DNA from: Colocasia esculenta
Lineage: Eukaryota > Streptophyta > Magnoliopsida > Alismatales > Araceae
NCBI GenBank assembly: GCA_014218235.1
Contig: CM024761.1
Coordinates: forward strand, 86,367,968 to 86,431,967
Length of the DNA stretch: 64,000 nt
Reading direction: 5' to 3'
The translations under genes and the position numbers were made by a program. Every line of letters starts with the position of its first letter. Within the stretch, counting starts at the first letter, position 1. Below are positions 55,226 through 64,000 of this stretch, piece after piece. The notes under the pieces were generated by a model. That model did no database searches and had not been told where the DNA came from. It saw nothing but the letters and a program-made list of their open reading frames with translations.

Positions 55226-56014
55226 TTCTCCCCCACTTCGAAAAAATCGCCCTCGAATTTTGAAGTGTCGAAGTAGGAGGACGATATACGCCAAAACTGG
55301 AGTGAAATACACCGTACGACTCATAATATCAGAAATCTCGAACTGTCGACCAATGTGCGCCTCACAAAAATCTAACCAGACCACATCAAAATCCTTGAGA
55401 GTAAATTCGAAGTCAACCACAGCAGAGGGTGGACCAACAATTGGAACATCCTTTGACTCTTCAACCACATCTCCAACTACATCTTCCGTCGTCGATTCAT
55501 CTTCTACTACCAAGAGACTGTCATGTCTTTCAAACATCTTAGACTCAACCTCTGCATAATACTCTTCGGCTAGTGCGGGATCAGCTTCATAGACAACCTC
55601 TTGCATGGGTTGACATTCAGAACCATGTCGTCCAGTCTGTACTTTAGGAAGAGACAAGAGTACATTATGAAAAACAAACTTATCTTGTAAATGATTCGGG
55701 CTCAACGTACAAGTTTGTCGTTTCAGATCAATGATAACATGCCTTTCTTCTAGCCATTGTCTTCCCAGTATAATACATGTTGCTGTCATTGTGCCGATAT
55801 AACACCAAGCTCCATCAAAATAAGTGGTTGTGCCGAAAATCTTATGAAATTCCACAAATACTTGATCACCTTCAAAAATTATTTCTTCAGTTTTTGATAG
55901 GGACTCGACAATGTGAGGTGAAACCCAATTTTCATGTTCCATATCAATAAAATCAATCTCAGCGCATTCTCCATTTGGCAGTGATGCTGTGAATATGATT
56001 GGAAGAGGAATCAT
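55223..56014 (-). CDS. N1 ORF, retropepsin-like protein of unknown role
   Basis: From ATG at 56014 the frame is open for 263 residues; it is also open upstream to at least 56140 without another ATG. It ends in the PPT, and its TGA stop is the first three bases of the 3' LTR. Residues 1-30 include an ASLPNGECAEIDFIDMEHEN-like strand, and near residue 95 is CIILGRQWLEERHVIIDLKR, which resembles the second motif of aspartic proteases (ILG.DWL....P.ID). Where the D-T/S-G triad should be I see only DFIDME, so a catalytic site is not evident. The C-terminal half is acidic (EDESTTEDVVGDVVEESKD), then TLKDFDVVWLDFCEAHIGRQ. I do not recognise an exact family. It is intact, unlike every pol around it. 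Confidence 0.6.
   Translation of the reverse strand: MIPLPIIFTASLPNGECAEIDFIDMEHENWVSPHIVESLSKTEEIIFEGDQVFVEFHKIFGTTTYFDGAWCYIGTMTATCIILGRQWLEERHVIIDLKRQTCTLSPNHLQDKFVFHNVLLSLPKVQTGRHGSECQPMQEVVYEADPALAEEYYAEVESKMFERHDSLLVVEDESTTEDVVGDVVEESKDVPIVGPPSAVVDFEFTLKDFDVVWLDFCEAHIGRQFEISDIMSRTVYFTPVLAYIVLLLRHFKIRGRFFRSGGE
55226..55240 (-). other. N1 polypurine tract
   Basis: On the reverse strand it reads CGAAGTGGGGGAGAA, directly before the LTR start TGACGG. It overlaps the end of the ORF. Confidence 0.85.
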
Positions 56015-56140
56015 ATCAAATATAAAAATCAAGATCTCACTGTGCTTTTCAGTTGCGCTGGCAGGTGCTGTGCTGGGCACACACGGGCGCGTGGGCAGAC
56101 GTGCACATGGGCACACAGGCGGATGTGTAGGCGAGCACAC

Positions 56141-57090
56141 GGGCGGGCTAGCAGGCGTTGCTGCAGGGACACGTACGGACGTGTGTGGGCATCACTGCGA
56201 GGAAGACACTGGCGCAAACGGCACGAAGAATGGAGCACAGATGGGGCTGGTGTGCTAGCGGTGCAATAAGGCCCTTAGTGCACCGTCGGCACAGTAGCGG
56301 GCTGAACCGGGTGGGGAAAACCGGCTGAACCGGACCCCCTTTCAAAGCCGGCTGAACCGGACCCCTTTTAAAGGGCCGGTTCCTCCTTCCTCCTATCCCT
56401 CACTCAGGGAGGAGTCAGCATGAGGGGAGGGGGCTCTGGGGGCGAAGGTGGCCGGTGCGGGAGGAGCTGGCGACGGCGGCCGGAGCTCCGGCGCCCGCGG
56501 TGGCTGCCGGCGACGACGGACGGAGATGACCGCGGGGCCGGCGGCGACCGCGGTGGATGGCGGGAGCTTCCGGCGGCCTCACCTCCTTCCCCCTCTTCTC
56601 CTGCTTGTTCTCCGGTGACGGGGTGGAGGGGCGTCCAGCAGAAGGGGGGGTGGTTCGCGATCCCAGTTGGAATGGTGCGACTGGGCCGACGACGAAGGGC
56701 AGGGCCGGCGTCCGCGCGAGCCGGGAGGGAGCGCGGGGTGGTGCGCCCGCGCTGAAGCTTCTCGGTGGGGGGGGAGGGGATGTCGCGAGGGGGTTTTGGG
56801 GATCGGGAGGCGGTTCGCCCGCGCAGGGGGGGCTTCGGGAGGCCCGGGGGTTTCGCGCAGGGGGGTGAGCGGGAGAGAGAGAGAAGAGAGGGGAAGGCCG
56901 GCGCAGGGGGAAGTGCGGGGTGGTGAGGGAGAAGAGAAGAGTGAGAGGGGGGGACTCCCGCGGAGGATGAACGGGAAGGGGAAAGAGAGAACCGGGAGGG
57001 GGGGGTCTGCCGGGGTTCTAGTGATGGGAGGAGGGAGCCGACAGGGGGGATGTTCGCGTAGGGGGAAGATGTTCGCGCAGGGGGGAACCT
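56141..57090. other. N1 leader, GC- and G-rich
   Basis: Here the GC content is far above the rest of the window, and the forward strand has many GGGG runs, especially 56640-57090. GTTCGCGCAGGGGGG-like words repeat (for example 57041-57085). Long forward-strand open frames exist but are low-complexity Gly/Arg peptides, so I read the region as non-coding leader of N1. Confidence 0.6.
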
Positions 57091-57101
57091 CTCTGATACC
57101 A
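57091..57101 (-). other. N1 primer-binding site
   Basis: On the reverse strand TGGTATCAGAG lies three bases after the 5' LTR, an exact match to the initiator tRNA-Met 3' complement. Confidence 0.9.
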
Positions 57102-57104
57102 GGT

Positions 57105-57470
57105 TGATACGGGACGACAGGGAGGGAGGAAGGGGGTTAGAGGGAGAGAGAGAACCAAACAGCTGCGATTTCTTCCATTATATTCCATCCTTTCAAAAGG
57201 CTACATATAAGAGTATTTATAGGCCAAGTCCTATAAAACCCTACTGTGCACATCTCTTCATAGTTCATACACCAAAACATCCCTAAAACATGACAAAATA
57301 CCAAACCAGTCCCACTTACATTCAAAATTACACATTTAATTCTACCTAACCAAATCAGACTCCATTATAAATAAAAATACATAGTAAAATAAAAATGACG
57401 TTGATATATCTCGAAACATATAAAGTCTCGAGTCTCATTCCACGTCCGTCATGAGTCACGGTCCCCGTCA
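57105..57470 (-). mobile_element. N1 5' LTR
   Basis: Length is 366 bp, with the same termini as the 3' LTR. On the reverse strand TATAAATACTC lies at about 57211-57221 (forward GAGTATTTATA), a good TATA box, and the same is present in the other LTR. Confidence 0.88.
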
Positions 57471-58609
57471 CTGATCCTCTGGAGCTAGAGGTTGTTCCTC
57501 TGATATTGGAGGCTGTTCCTCTTGAACTGGAGGCTGATCCTCCTGAGCCACAGGGGCCTCTACTACAGCTGGCCCTCTTCTTACCTGATCACCAACAATC
57601 CTAAAGCCCATGAATTTCTGAACATGCTTAAAGCAATAGATGTTGGACTTAGGAATCTTCTCAGACTTTTCATTCTCTAAAGACACACCAAAATGATTGA
57701 AGACTTGAGTCAAATGGGCTGCATATGGAAGTGATCTATGCAAGTTTGCCCTAGTGGTCTCAGAGATAATCTGGTACATGATGACATGGAGATTTATCTT
57801 GATGTCCTTGCTCATATAATACAACACAAACCTTTGAATATCTATAAGCCTATCTCTCCCACCACCTTGAGGTGTTATGATGGTAGTGAGCATGTGATGA
57901 GTAAGCCTCAACACAGGGGAAAGGTGTTGGTATTGAATTTTGTGACATGGGTTTGCTTAGGATCAGACTCATCTGCAGGCAAACCAGTCATTATGGTATA
58001 GGCTTCATGAAGGTTGAATTCAAAATTGTGGTAGTCTTCACCTTCATCTGGAATCTTGAAGATTGTGGCTGCTAGGTCTGTTGGCATGTCAATGACAATT
58101 CCCTTGACCTTTGACTTGTACCCTTCTTCTGTGCATTCCAAATTCTGATAGAATTCTTGTACAAGTCTAGCGTAAATGAGACGAAATTATGATATGAAAG
58201 ACTGCCAAGACTGGAATTTGAAAAAGTTCAACACTTCAGGAAATGCAGCAATGAGTTCACTGTCATCCAAATCCACTGCTCTGGGTTTCAGGATGGTCTT
58301 CCCGACACTTAAGGGTTTGGAAGGGGGTCTCCTAGTGGGCTGGGAGGACTCTGAGGAAGGGGATGAGGATGAGGACTTCTCAGAAATTTCAGGAGAAGAG
58401 TCCAGGGTTTTCCTCCTAGGGTACATAGACCCTTGACATCGACCAGAGGAGGATGCCCTACCTCTCTTAGCAGATGAAGATCCCGGCTGCTCTATAGGAT
58501 CATGGCGACACTTGGTTCTCCTCTCAGTGGGAGGAATCTCATCCGCCGGATTTGGCCTTGTCGAAGCCCTAGACTTTGCTCCACGGCGAGGAAGCTGCTT
58601 GGGTGCCAT
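57471..58609 (-). pseudogene. S1 env-like gene, N-terminal part
   Basis: ATG at 58609 starts MAPKQLPRRGAKSRAST, a basic Arg/Ser/Pro-rich N-terminus, then a Ser/Glu stretch. Next comes LNFFKFQSWQSF, the start of the 'putative plant transposon protein' domain, which continues in YKSKVKGIVIDMPTDLAATI and LPYAAHLTQVFNHFGVSLEN. A Gln/Glu/Pro repeat (PPVQEEQPPISEEQP) is then cut by N1 at 57471. Stops or shifts occur at about 58150 and 57910. It matches S0 env-like in order of parts. Function is unknown. Confidence 0.75.
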
Positions 58610-58741
58610 GGAAGCAGAGTGGAATCGGATATGTTGGATAGAGAGGAATGAGAGAAAAACGGTTGGAGATGGAATGAAGGAGAGAAAATATGGAAAGAGT
58701 TCAAAACACCTGCCGGAAACCATGAGAATGGCGACCGTCGG

Positions 58742-58893
58742 GTCGACCTGGAGAAGAAAAGGGGGGTTTTGGATAACTTACCCCGAAGGAACAACATGCG
58801 CTTAATCAGCGCCCACGGTTTAGTTGAGTCTGGCAGGGGGTCAGTGTCGACACTAGAGGAGGTGAGTGTCGACCTGAGTCAAAGTGTGTCGAC
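58742..58893. promoter_or_regulatory. GTCGAC cluster upstream of the S1 env-like gene
   Basis: GTCGAC starts at 58742, 58846, 58868 and 58888 (variant GTAGAC near 58909), that is 133, 237, 259 and 279 bases upstream of the ATG at 58609. S0 has sites at 238, 259 and 303. Regulatory function is inferred. Confidence 0.45.
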
Positions 58894-58909
58894 ACTAGAT
58901 GGAGTAGTG

Positions 58910-60380
58910 TAGACCTGGCCTGATGAAAAATTTTGGATTTGAGTATGGAAAATTATGTGACTTTTGGGACATCTTTAAAATGATAAGCAATGGCTGGAAT
59001 AATCAATTCAAGGATATTTATGAGACCAAAAAATTCATTTGTTAAATTTTGCAAAAATTGCAACGCAATTCAAGTTTTACACAATATCCAACAGGATATG
59101 AGCATTCAGTGACTTGAGTAATTAAAATGATAATTTGAGGGATATAAAACATTTAACAATCAACCACACACTACCATATTCTTCAATTCCAAAGAGATAA
59201 AAAAAATCTTTTAGACTGAAAACAAGTGTGTTGACAATAAACATTTTTTAAGAACAACTTGATGATGGATAAGAATGATTCTTTAAAACAAATTCTCGAA
59301 TGACATATATATTTTGTTTTGAAACAAACTATCAAATGAGATATATCTTGTTCACTCAAGAACTAATGCTTTTTACACACTATAGTCCCTGGATACTGAA
59401 GATTTATCCATTATCAAGTCTCAAAGGGGTAAATGATGACCTTTTGACATGAAAATATATGTTTTTTAGATGCCAATATTTTCAGTTACTCAGTCATCAT
59501 CAAAAATTGGGCATATTTATTTTGTTTTGCATTGATTTTTAATTTTTAATCCCCTTTGAACAGAGATAGCATTAGTGCCTCATGACATACATGGCACTTC
59601 ATTCATTGTGAAGGTGTGCAGTTTCTCAGCACATGTGCCATTGCTCTGTTGAATTGATAGATTTTGGAGAGTTTTTGACAAAAAATATCATCTATATCCA
59701 ACATCAATTGCAAACAAAAACATGTTTAAGATCAAGATACACATTATCCTTCAGTCTTAGAAAGAAATCTGAATTTCTATAGTTTTGAAGAATATAGGTG
59801 AGAGTTGACAAATGAATGTAGTAGATCACTCAAGGGATCATTTTGAGACTCTAGACACCTGAATGAGGACATCATGCAAGGAAATTTATGTAATGCAAGA
59901 AAAGTTTTGAATTTTTCAAAATACATAACTTGTGAATTTTCTAGCTCCCCCTGAGATGAGGATTTCAACCACTTTTCATCAGAATAAAGATATGCAAGTT
60001 TTGAAATCAGAGATAGTTCTTTTTGAACAACAAAAGCTCCCCCTCAGCAAGTGCATATTCATTCCTTGGTACTTGGCGGACACACATACTCTCGCATAGT
60101 GAAAGTGTCCAGACAAGCAGAACTTGTCCTTCTTCAAATCACCATTTGATATACCAAGAAGTTCAACACAATGTGAGGTGAAAAGTTCATTGTCAAACAG
60201 AAATAGAAGTGAAATAGAGAGAGAGAGATGAATCAAGGAAGCAAATGAGTATGCTAATGCAAAGAACTCCCCCTCAGAAGATGCCTAACTCTCAACCCAA
60301 TCCCAATGGACATTTACAAAGACCAAGTTCTCTCCTTAAGAATCTACTGTCAGGAAGGGTTTAGTGAAAATGTCAGCAAT
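58910..60380 (-). other. S1 spacer between pol and env-like gene
   Basis: This AT-rich stretch has no supported gene. Three PPT-like tracts are present (about 59945-59953, 60031-60039, 60269-60277; CTGAGGGGGAG on the reverse strand). Extra PPT-like tracts near the 3' end of pol are known from Sireviruses. Confidence 0.6.
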
Positions 60381-61580
60381 TTACTTTTCAGTTTCTATAA
60401 AGTGGAGTTCAAAAGATTTCTTTGCTACCTCATCTCTCAAGAAATGATGCCTAATTTCAATATGCTTGGTTCTGGAATGCTGAATGAGATTTTTAGACAG
60501 ATTTATTGCACTTGTGTTATCACAAAAGATGGGAACACAACCTAACTCGTGGTTGTAATCAAGAAGTTGATGTTTCACCCAAAGAATTTGGGTTCCACAC
60601 CTACCAGCAGCAACATACTCAGCCTCTGCAGTTGACAGAGCAACTGAATGTTGCTTCTTAGAAGCCCAAGAGATTAGGCACCCACCTAGGTACAAACACA
60701 AGCCACTTGTGCTTTTTCTATCTAATTTACAACCAGTATAATCAGCATCACAATTGGCAATTAAATCTAACTTGCAATTAGCAGGATACCAAATTCCTAA
60801 ATCACATGTTCCAACAAGATATTTGAAAATTCTTTTAACAGCTAGCATGTGACTTTCTTTAGGATTTGATTGAAATCTAGCACACAAACACACACTGAAT
60901 TGAATATCGGGTCTAGAAGTTGTAAGATAAAGTAGAGAACCAATCATACCTCTGTAGGTCTTTGGGTCTACTGACTTACCATTTGAGTCTTCTTCTAGTT
61001 TAGCATTTATAGTAATTGGTGTGTTGGAGTGCTTGAGGTTCTGAAAGTCAAACCTTTTCAGAAGTTCTTTGACATATTTGGTTTGACTGATGAAAATCCC
61101 CTCATGTGTTTGGTTAACCTGCAATCCCAAGAAAAACTTTAGATCTCCCATTAAACTCATTTCAAATTCATTTTTCATTTGATTTGAAAATTCATTGCAC
61201 AGGCTTTTATTGGTTGATCCAAATATTATGTCATCAACATAAATTTGGACTGCAATTATTTCCTTTTTGACTGTTTTTGTGAACAAAGTTTGATCAACAT
61301 TACCTCTAGAGTATCCTTTTTCAAGCAAAAGGAACTCAAACGGTCATACCAAGCTCTTGGAGCTTGTTTAAGACCATAGAGAGCCTTATTAAGCTTGAAA
61401 ACATGGTTATGATGGAGGTTGTTCAACAAAAACATTTTCCTTTATAATCCATTGAGAATGCACTTTTAACATCCATTTGATAGATTTTAAATTTCATGGA
61501 GGATGCAAAGCAAGGAAAATCATAACTGCTTCTAGTCTAGCTACAGGGGCATAAGATTCTTCAAAGTCAATCCCAAATTC
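60381..61580 (-). pseudogene. S1 reverse transcriptase and RNase H, cut by S2
   Basis: The 315-residue open frame 60381-61328 holds the catalytic YVDDIIFGS (about residue 31), FFLGLQVNQTHEGIFISQTK, MIGSLLYLTTSRPDI and the Copia RNase H block DADYTGCKLDRKSTSGLCLY. It also has SWASKKQHSVALSTAEAEYV and LSKNLIQHSRTKHIEIRHHF. It is intact to its C-terminus. Above 61328 the RT continues in other frames up to the FGIDFEESYAPV-type block, where S2 is inserted at 61581; AATTC (61576-61580) would be the S2 target duplication. The remaining 5' part of S1 lies beyond the window. Confidence 0.93.
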
Positions 61581-63229
61581 TGAAGGATCGAGGAAAAGGT
61601 GTGGATAAGATCTAGAAGGGGGGATGAATAGATCTATGCCACTTTTTGCGGAAGCTTAAGCAATTTAAAAATACATTTAGAATCAGAGGCAATTTTAACA
61701 GTGAAGATTACAGATCTGATGAGATGTTAAGTGAGTTGATAAAATAGATGTGAAAAACCAGTTGATTAAGTGAATCTTAGGCGATCCTATGCAAGCATCT
61801 AACGGATGATAGAATCAAACCACAAATAGACAAGTGCACAGAGATTTTTAGGTGGTTCGGAAATCACCCATGTGATTCCTACATCCACCCCTCACACCCA
61901 GTGAGGATTCACTAAACAACCTGGGAAACACACTCACTGGAGCCAGACAACTCCAACACCTGAGTTTACAACTCACAACTCTAGAGTAAGACTACTCTAG
62001 ATCCCTGAGCAAGACTGCTCAACAAACACTTGAGTTCGACGACTCAAACTGAGCACAATGGCTCACAAACGACTTTGCTAGACACCAACACAAGACATAG
62101 ATCTTCTAGCAGCAGATCATGTCGAACATGAGAACATTCATGAGAATTATGCAGAAGCACTTGCACAATCTCAAAATGTCTCAGAAGAACAGAAGTACAG
62201 TGAGAATTGTATGAAAGACTTTGTTCTTCAGTTGTACTCCTTGTAGAAGCTCAGATTGGGAAGAAGCTTGGATTCTTGAAGTCCCAAACGATGCTCTGCA
62301 CTTTTGAACTTGGGATCTTCCTTGAAATCTTCTCCAACGGATGCTTCTACTTGATCTGCTTCCTTGAGGCGCTTCAATTGCTTCTTCAAGGATCACACTC
62401 CAATTCTCACACTTGAATTGATGAGAATTGGTCTTCAGAAGACACCAGGAGAGCAGAGGAGGGAGATGAGCTCTTCTCGCCGCCAAAGGAAACTTTTGGA
62501 AGGCTCCAAGAGTTCGTTGGGTCTCTCTATGTGATGGATGGCCAATTGGAGGCTTTTATACCCAAAAGATTCCAAAGTTACCCTTTGGGTACAAGGGCAC
62601 ACGATCCTAGGTTGATACACCATCGCCCTAGGATGACACGTGGCAATCATCCATCTTAAGTTGCAATCTTTCCGTAGTGTGTCGACCTGCCCTGGTGGTG
62701 GTGTCGACCTCCTGTCCCAATTCTGAAAACAGGCTGTTCTGGGAAATGATCCAGTGTCGACCTGCTCTCATCCTGCGTCGACCTCCTGTCCCATTCTGCA
62801 AACAGACTGTTCTGGGAAATGATCTAGTGTCGACCTGCTTGAATGTGGTGTCGACCTCCTGTCCCAATCCTGAAAACATGCTGTTCTGGGAAATGATCTA
62901 GTGTCGACCTGCTCTTTGACTCGTGTCGACACAGTCTCAGCATTTCTTCAGCTTTTTGCCTTGGGGTCTGAGGTGTTGTGTCGACACCATTGTGGGGTGT
63001 GTCGACACCACCTTTGCAAAAAGTATTTGTACCTGAAAATTAAACACATATATCATTAGTTAAATATTTTATTATGAGTACAAATGATAAGTGTGCTTTG
63101 AAACATGCTTTTTGAATATAAATTTCAGGTGAAATGTGTTTATCATGTTTCAATTAGTTTGCATTAAAATCACATTTGTCATCATCAAAATAAGAGGGGA
63201 AATGATATGAAATTACACTCAACCCAACA
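61581..63229 (-). mobile_element. 3' LTR of Sirevirus S2
   Basis: The forward strand starts TGAAGGATCGAGGAAAAGG and ends AACCCAACA, 1649 bp. It is the same family as the S1 LTR. TATAAAAG (reverse strand) lies at 62553-62560, and GTCGAC repeats lie upstream of it at 62676-63005. The PPT (AAAAGGGGAGAT on the reverse strand) follows at 63230-63245. Confidence 0.9.
62676..63005. repeat. GTCGAC repeats in S2 U3, tandem unit about 74 bp
   Basis: The word GGGAAATGATC marks units at 62741, 62814 and 62888 (73 and 74 bases apart). GTCGAC occurs in pairs within the units as TGTCGACCTGC and TGTCGACCTCC. S1 has four such units and S2 three. Confidence 0.9.
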
Positions 63230-63648
63230 ATCTCCCCTTTTTGATGATGGCAACATTAAATCCATATGACAATGAGGTTTTGATGAGATGTGATTTTAAG
63301 CAATTTTTGGTTATTCAAAGTCCTTATTTTTCTTTTTGTTCATGCTTGTCAAAGACCTTTAAATATAACTCAGTCACAATTGATGGTTGTACTAGTGAAG
63401 TACAATGTTACTTGAAGTAAGTTAGTTGCATAAAGGAGGTCAAGCAACTTGACAAGCATTCATACATTCACATTCACATAACAATTTTCAATCACATTGA
63501 AGACACAAATGACGAAATTCATTCAAGCTAAGCAAAAATCATTTCATTTCATTCAAGAGTAAACATTACAATCTTTCCAAAACATTACAATCATTTCTTG
63601 TTCTCTTTCTTTCTTCTCCCCCTTTGACATCATCAAAAAAGAATTACA
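63230..63648. other. S2 PPT and 3' untranslated region
   Basis: A purine tract on the reverse strand directly precedes the LTR, and a further CTCCCCCT-type tract lies at about 63616. No gene is present. Confidence 0.6.
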
Positions 63649-64000
63649 TTATGTAGAAGGTGGAGGAGGAGGAGGAATGGGAACTAAGATTGTCTCAATG
63701 TCTGACAATCTTTTCTCCAGGGAAGTCAAGCTGGACTTCATTTGATCTTGAATGGTTGTGAGTCTTGTATGCAAGTAATGTTCCATTCTGTCTGAGTTTT
63801 CTATCAAAGTAGCTTGAATTCTGTCTAGATCAGCTGATATGGGTTGTGAAGAAGAAGATGATCCAGCTGACCAACCAGGCCTTTGCATGATCTTGAATTC
63901 CATTTTCAAATCAGTGATCTGTTTGTCAATGTGAGCATTGAAATTCCTCATGCTCTCCAAATCATCCACTAGATGTGCAAAAGAAAGTCTTGTGCTGGTG
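63649..64000 (-). CDS. S2 env-like gene, C-terminal part (runs off the window)
   Basis: The frame is open from the stop at 63649 to the right edge. It reads RLSFAHLVDDLESMRNF, then RPGWSAGSSSSSQPISADL and MKSSLTSLEKRLSDIETILV, ending in a poly-Pro tail. This is the coiled-coil C-terminus of the Sirevirus env-like protein and is very close to S1. No stop is visible in the part seen. Confidence 0.75.
   Translation of the reverse strand, partial: TSTRLSFAHLVDDLESMRNFNAHIDKQITDLKMEFKIMQRPGWSAGSSSSSQPISADLDRIQATLIENSDRMEHYLHTRLTTIQDQMKSSLTSLEKRLSDIETILVPIPPPPPPST

Larger units (their letters stand above)
54742..57470 (-). mobile_element. Non-autonomous LTR retrotransposon N1 (2.7 kb), complete
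   Basis: The LTRs are 54742-55225 and 57105-57470 (forward strand TGAT(G/A)CGGGA...CCCCGTCA). The flanks are TTGAT (54737-54741) and CTGAT (57471-57475), a 5-bp target duplication with one mismatch. On the reverse strand the order is 5' LTR (57470-57105), primer-binding site, GC-rich leader, one ORF, PPT, 3' LTR. There is no RT, RNase H or integrase, so it must be moved by another element's enzymes. It lies inside the S1 env-like gene and is therefore younger than S1. Confidence 0.88.

Noticed and set aside
56420..57107. GC-rich forward-strand open frames (up to 146 codons) as a host gene
   Set aside because: Gly/Arg low complexity in several overlapping frames, no domain, and the region is inside a complete LTR element as its leader.

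Overview
This window is a stretch of a large, repeat-rich flowering-plant nuclear genome. The evidence is the set of plant-type retroelement lineages present (Copia Sirevirus with a downstream env-like gene, Ty3/Gypsy Tekay/Del with a chromodomain, Ty3/Gypsy Tat with a second RNase H), a CACTA transposon end, a plant L1-type LINE piece and a relic of a plant vacuolar sorting receptor gene. The species cannot be told from the sequence. I see no intact single-copy host gene; nearly all of the 64 kb is transposable-element DNA, most of it broken by stops and frameshifts.

Layout. 1-6413: reverse-strand Sirevirus-type Copia element (S0), running from a left-truncated 3' LTR through env-like, RT/RNase H, integrase/protease and gag C-terminus. 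6414-7772: one end of a CACTA transposon with subterminal repeats and a captured exon-like piece. 7773-10498: low-copy-looking DNA with a 370-bp MITE, a Sirevirus-like LTR fragment, a C-rich tract and a vacuolar sorting receptor pseudogene with introns. 10500-12559: Tekay-type LTR fragment, interrupted by a second Tekay-type LTR (12560-12861 plus 32381-33157). That second LTR is split by a complete 19.5-kb Tat retrotransposon (12862-32375, target duplication TGTGG). 33158-33700: LINE endonuclease fragment.

From 33712 to the right edge there is a nest five elements deep, of which only the left halves are visible: a forward Tekay-like element (T2, 33712) is split at 38267 by a reverse Tekay element (T1a), which is split at 44596 by a forward copy of the same family (T1b), which is split at 51801 by a reverse Sirevirus (S1), which is split at 61581 by another reverse Sirevirus (S2). 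S1 also carries a complete 2.7-kb non-autonomous LTR element (N1, 54742-57470) inside its env-like gene.

The most interesting content is (i) the Tat element, whose 3' half carries two plant-mobile-domain genes on the antisense strand, one with a still readable multi-exon structure and the other with its own TATA box; (ii) short GT-CG-AC palindromes (GTCGAC, GTCGCGAC, GTTGAC) clustered upstream of TATA boxes in LTRs of several unrelated lineages, upstream of the Sirevirus env-like gene and upstream of the antisense gene; (iii) two short frame-preserving GT-AG intron-like insertions in the gag of T2; (iv) the small LTR element N1, whose only ORF resembles a retropepsin without a recognisable catalytic triad. 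All identifications come from motif recognition by eye; no database search was possible.
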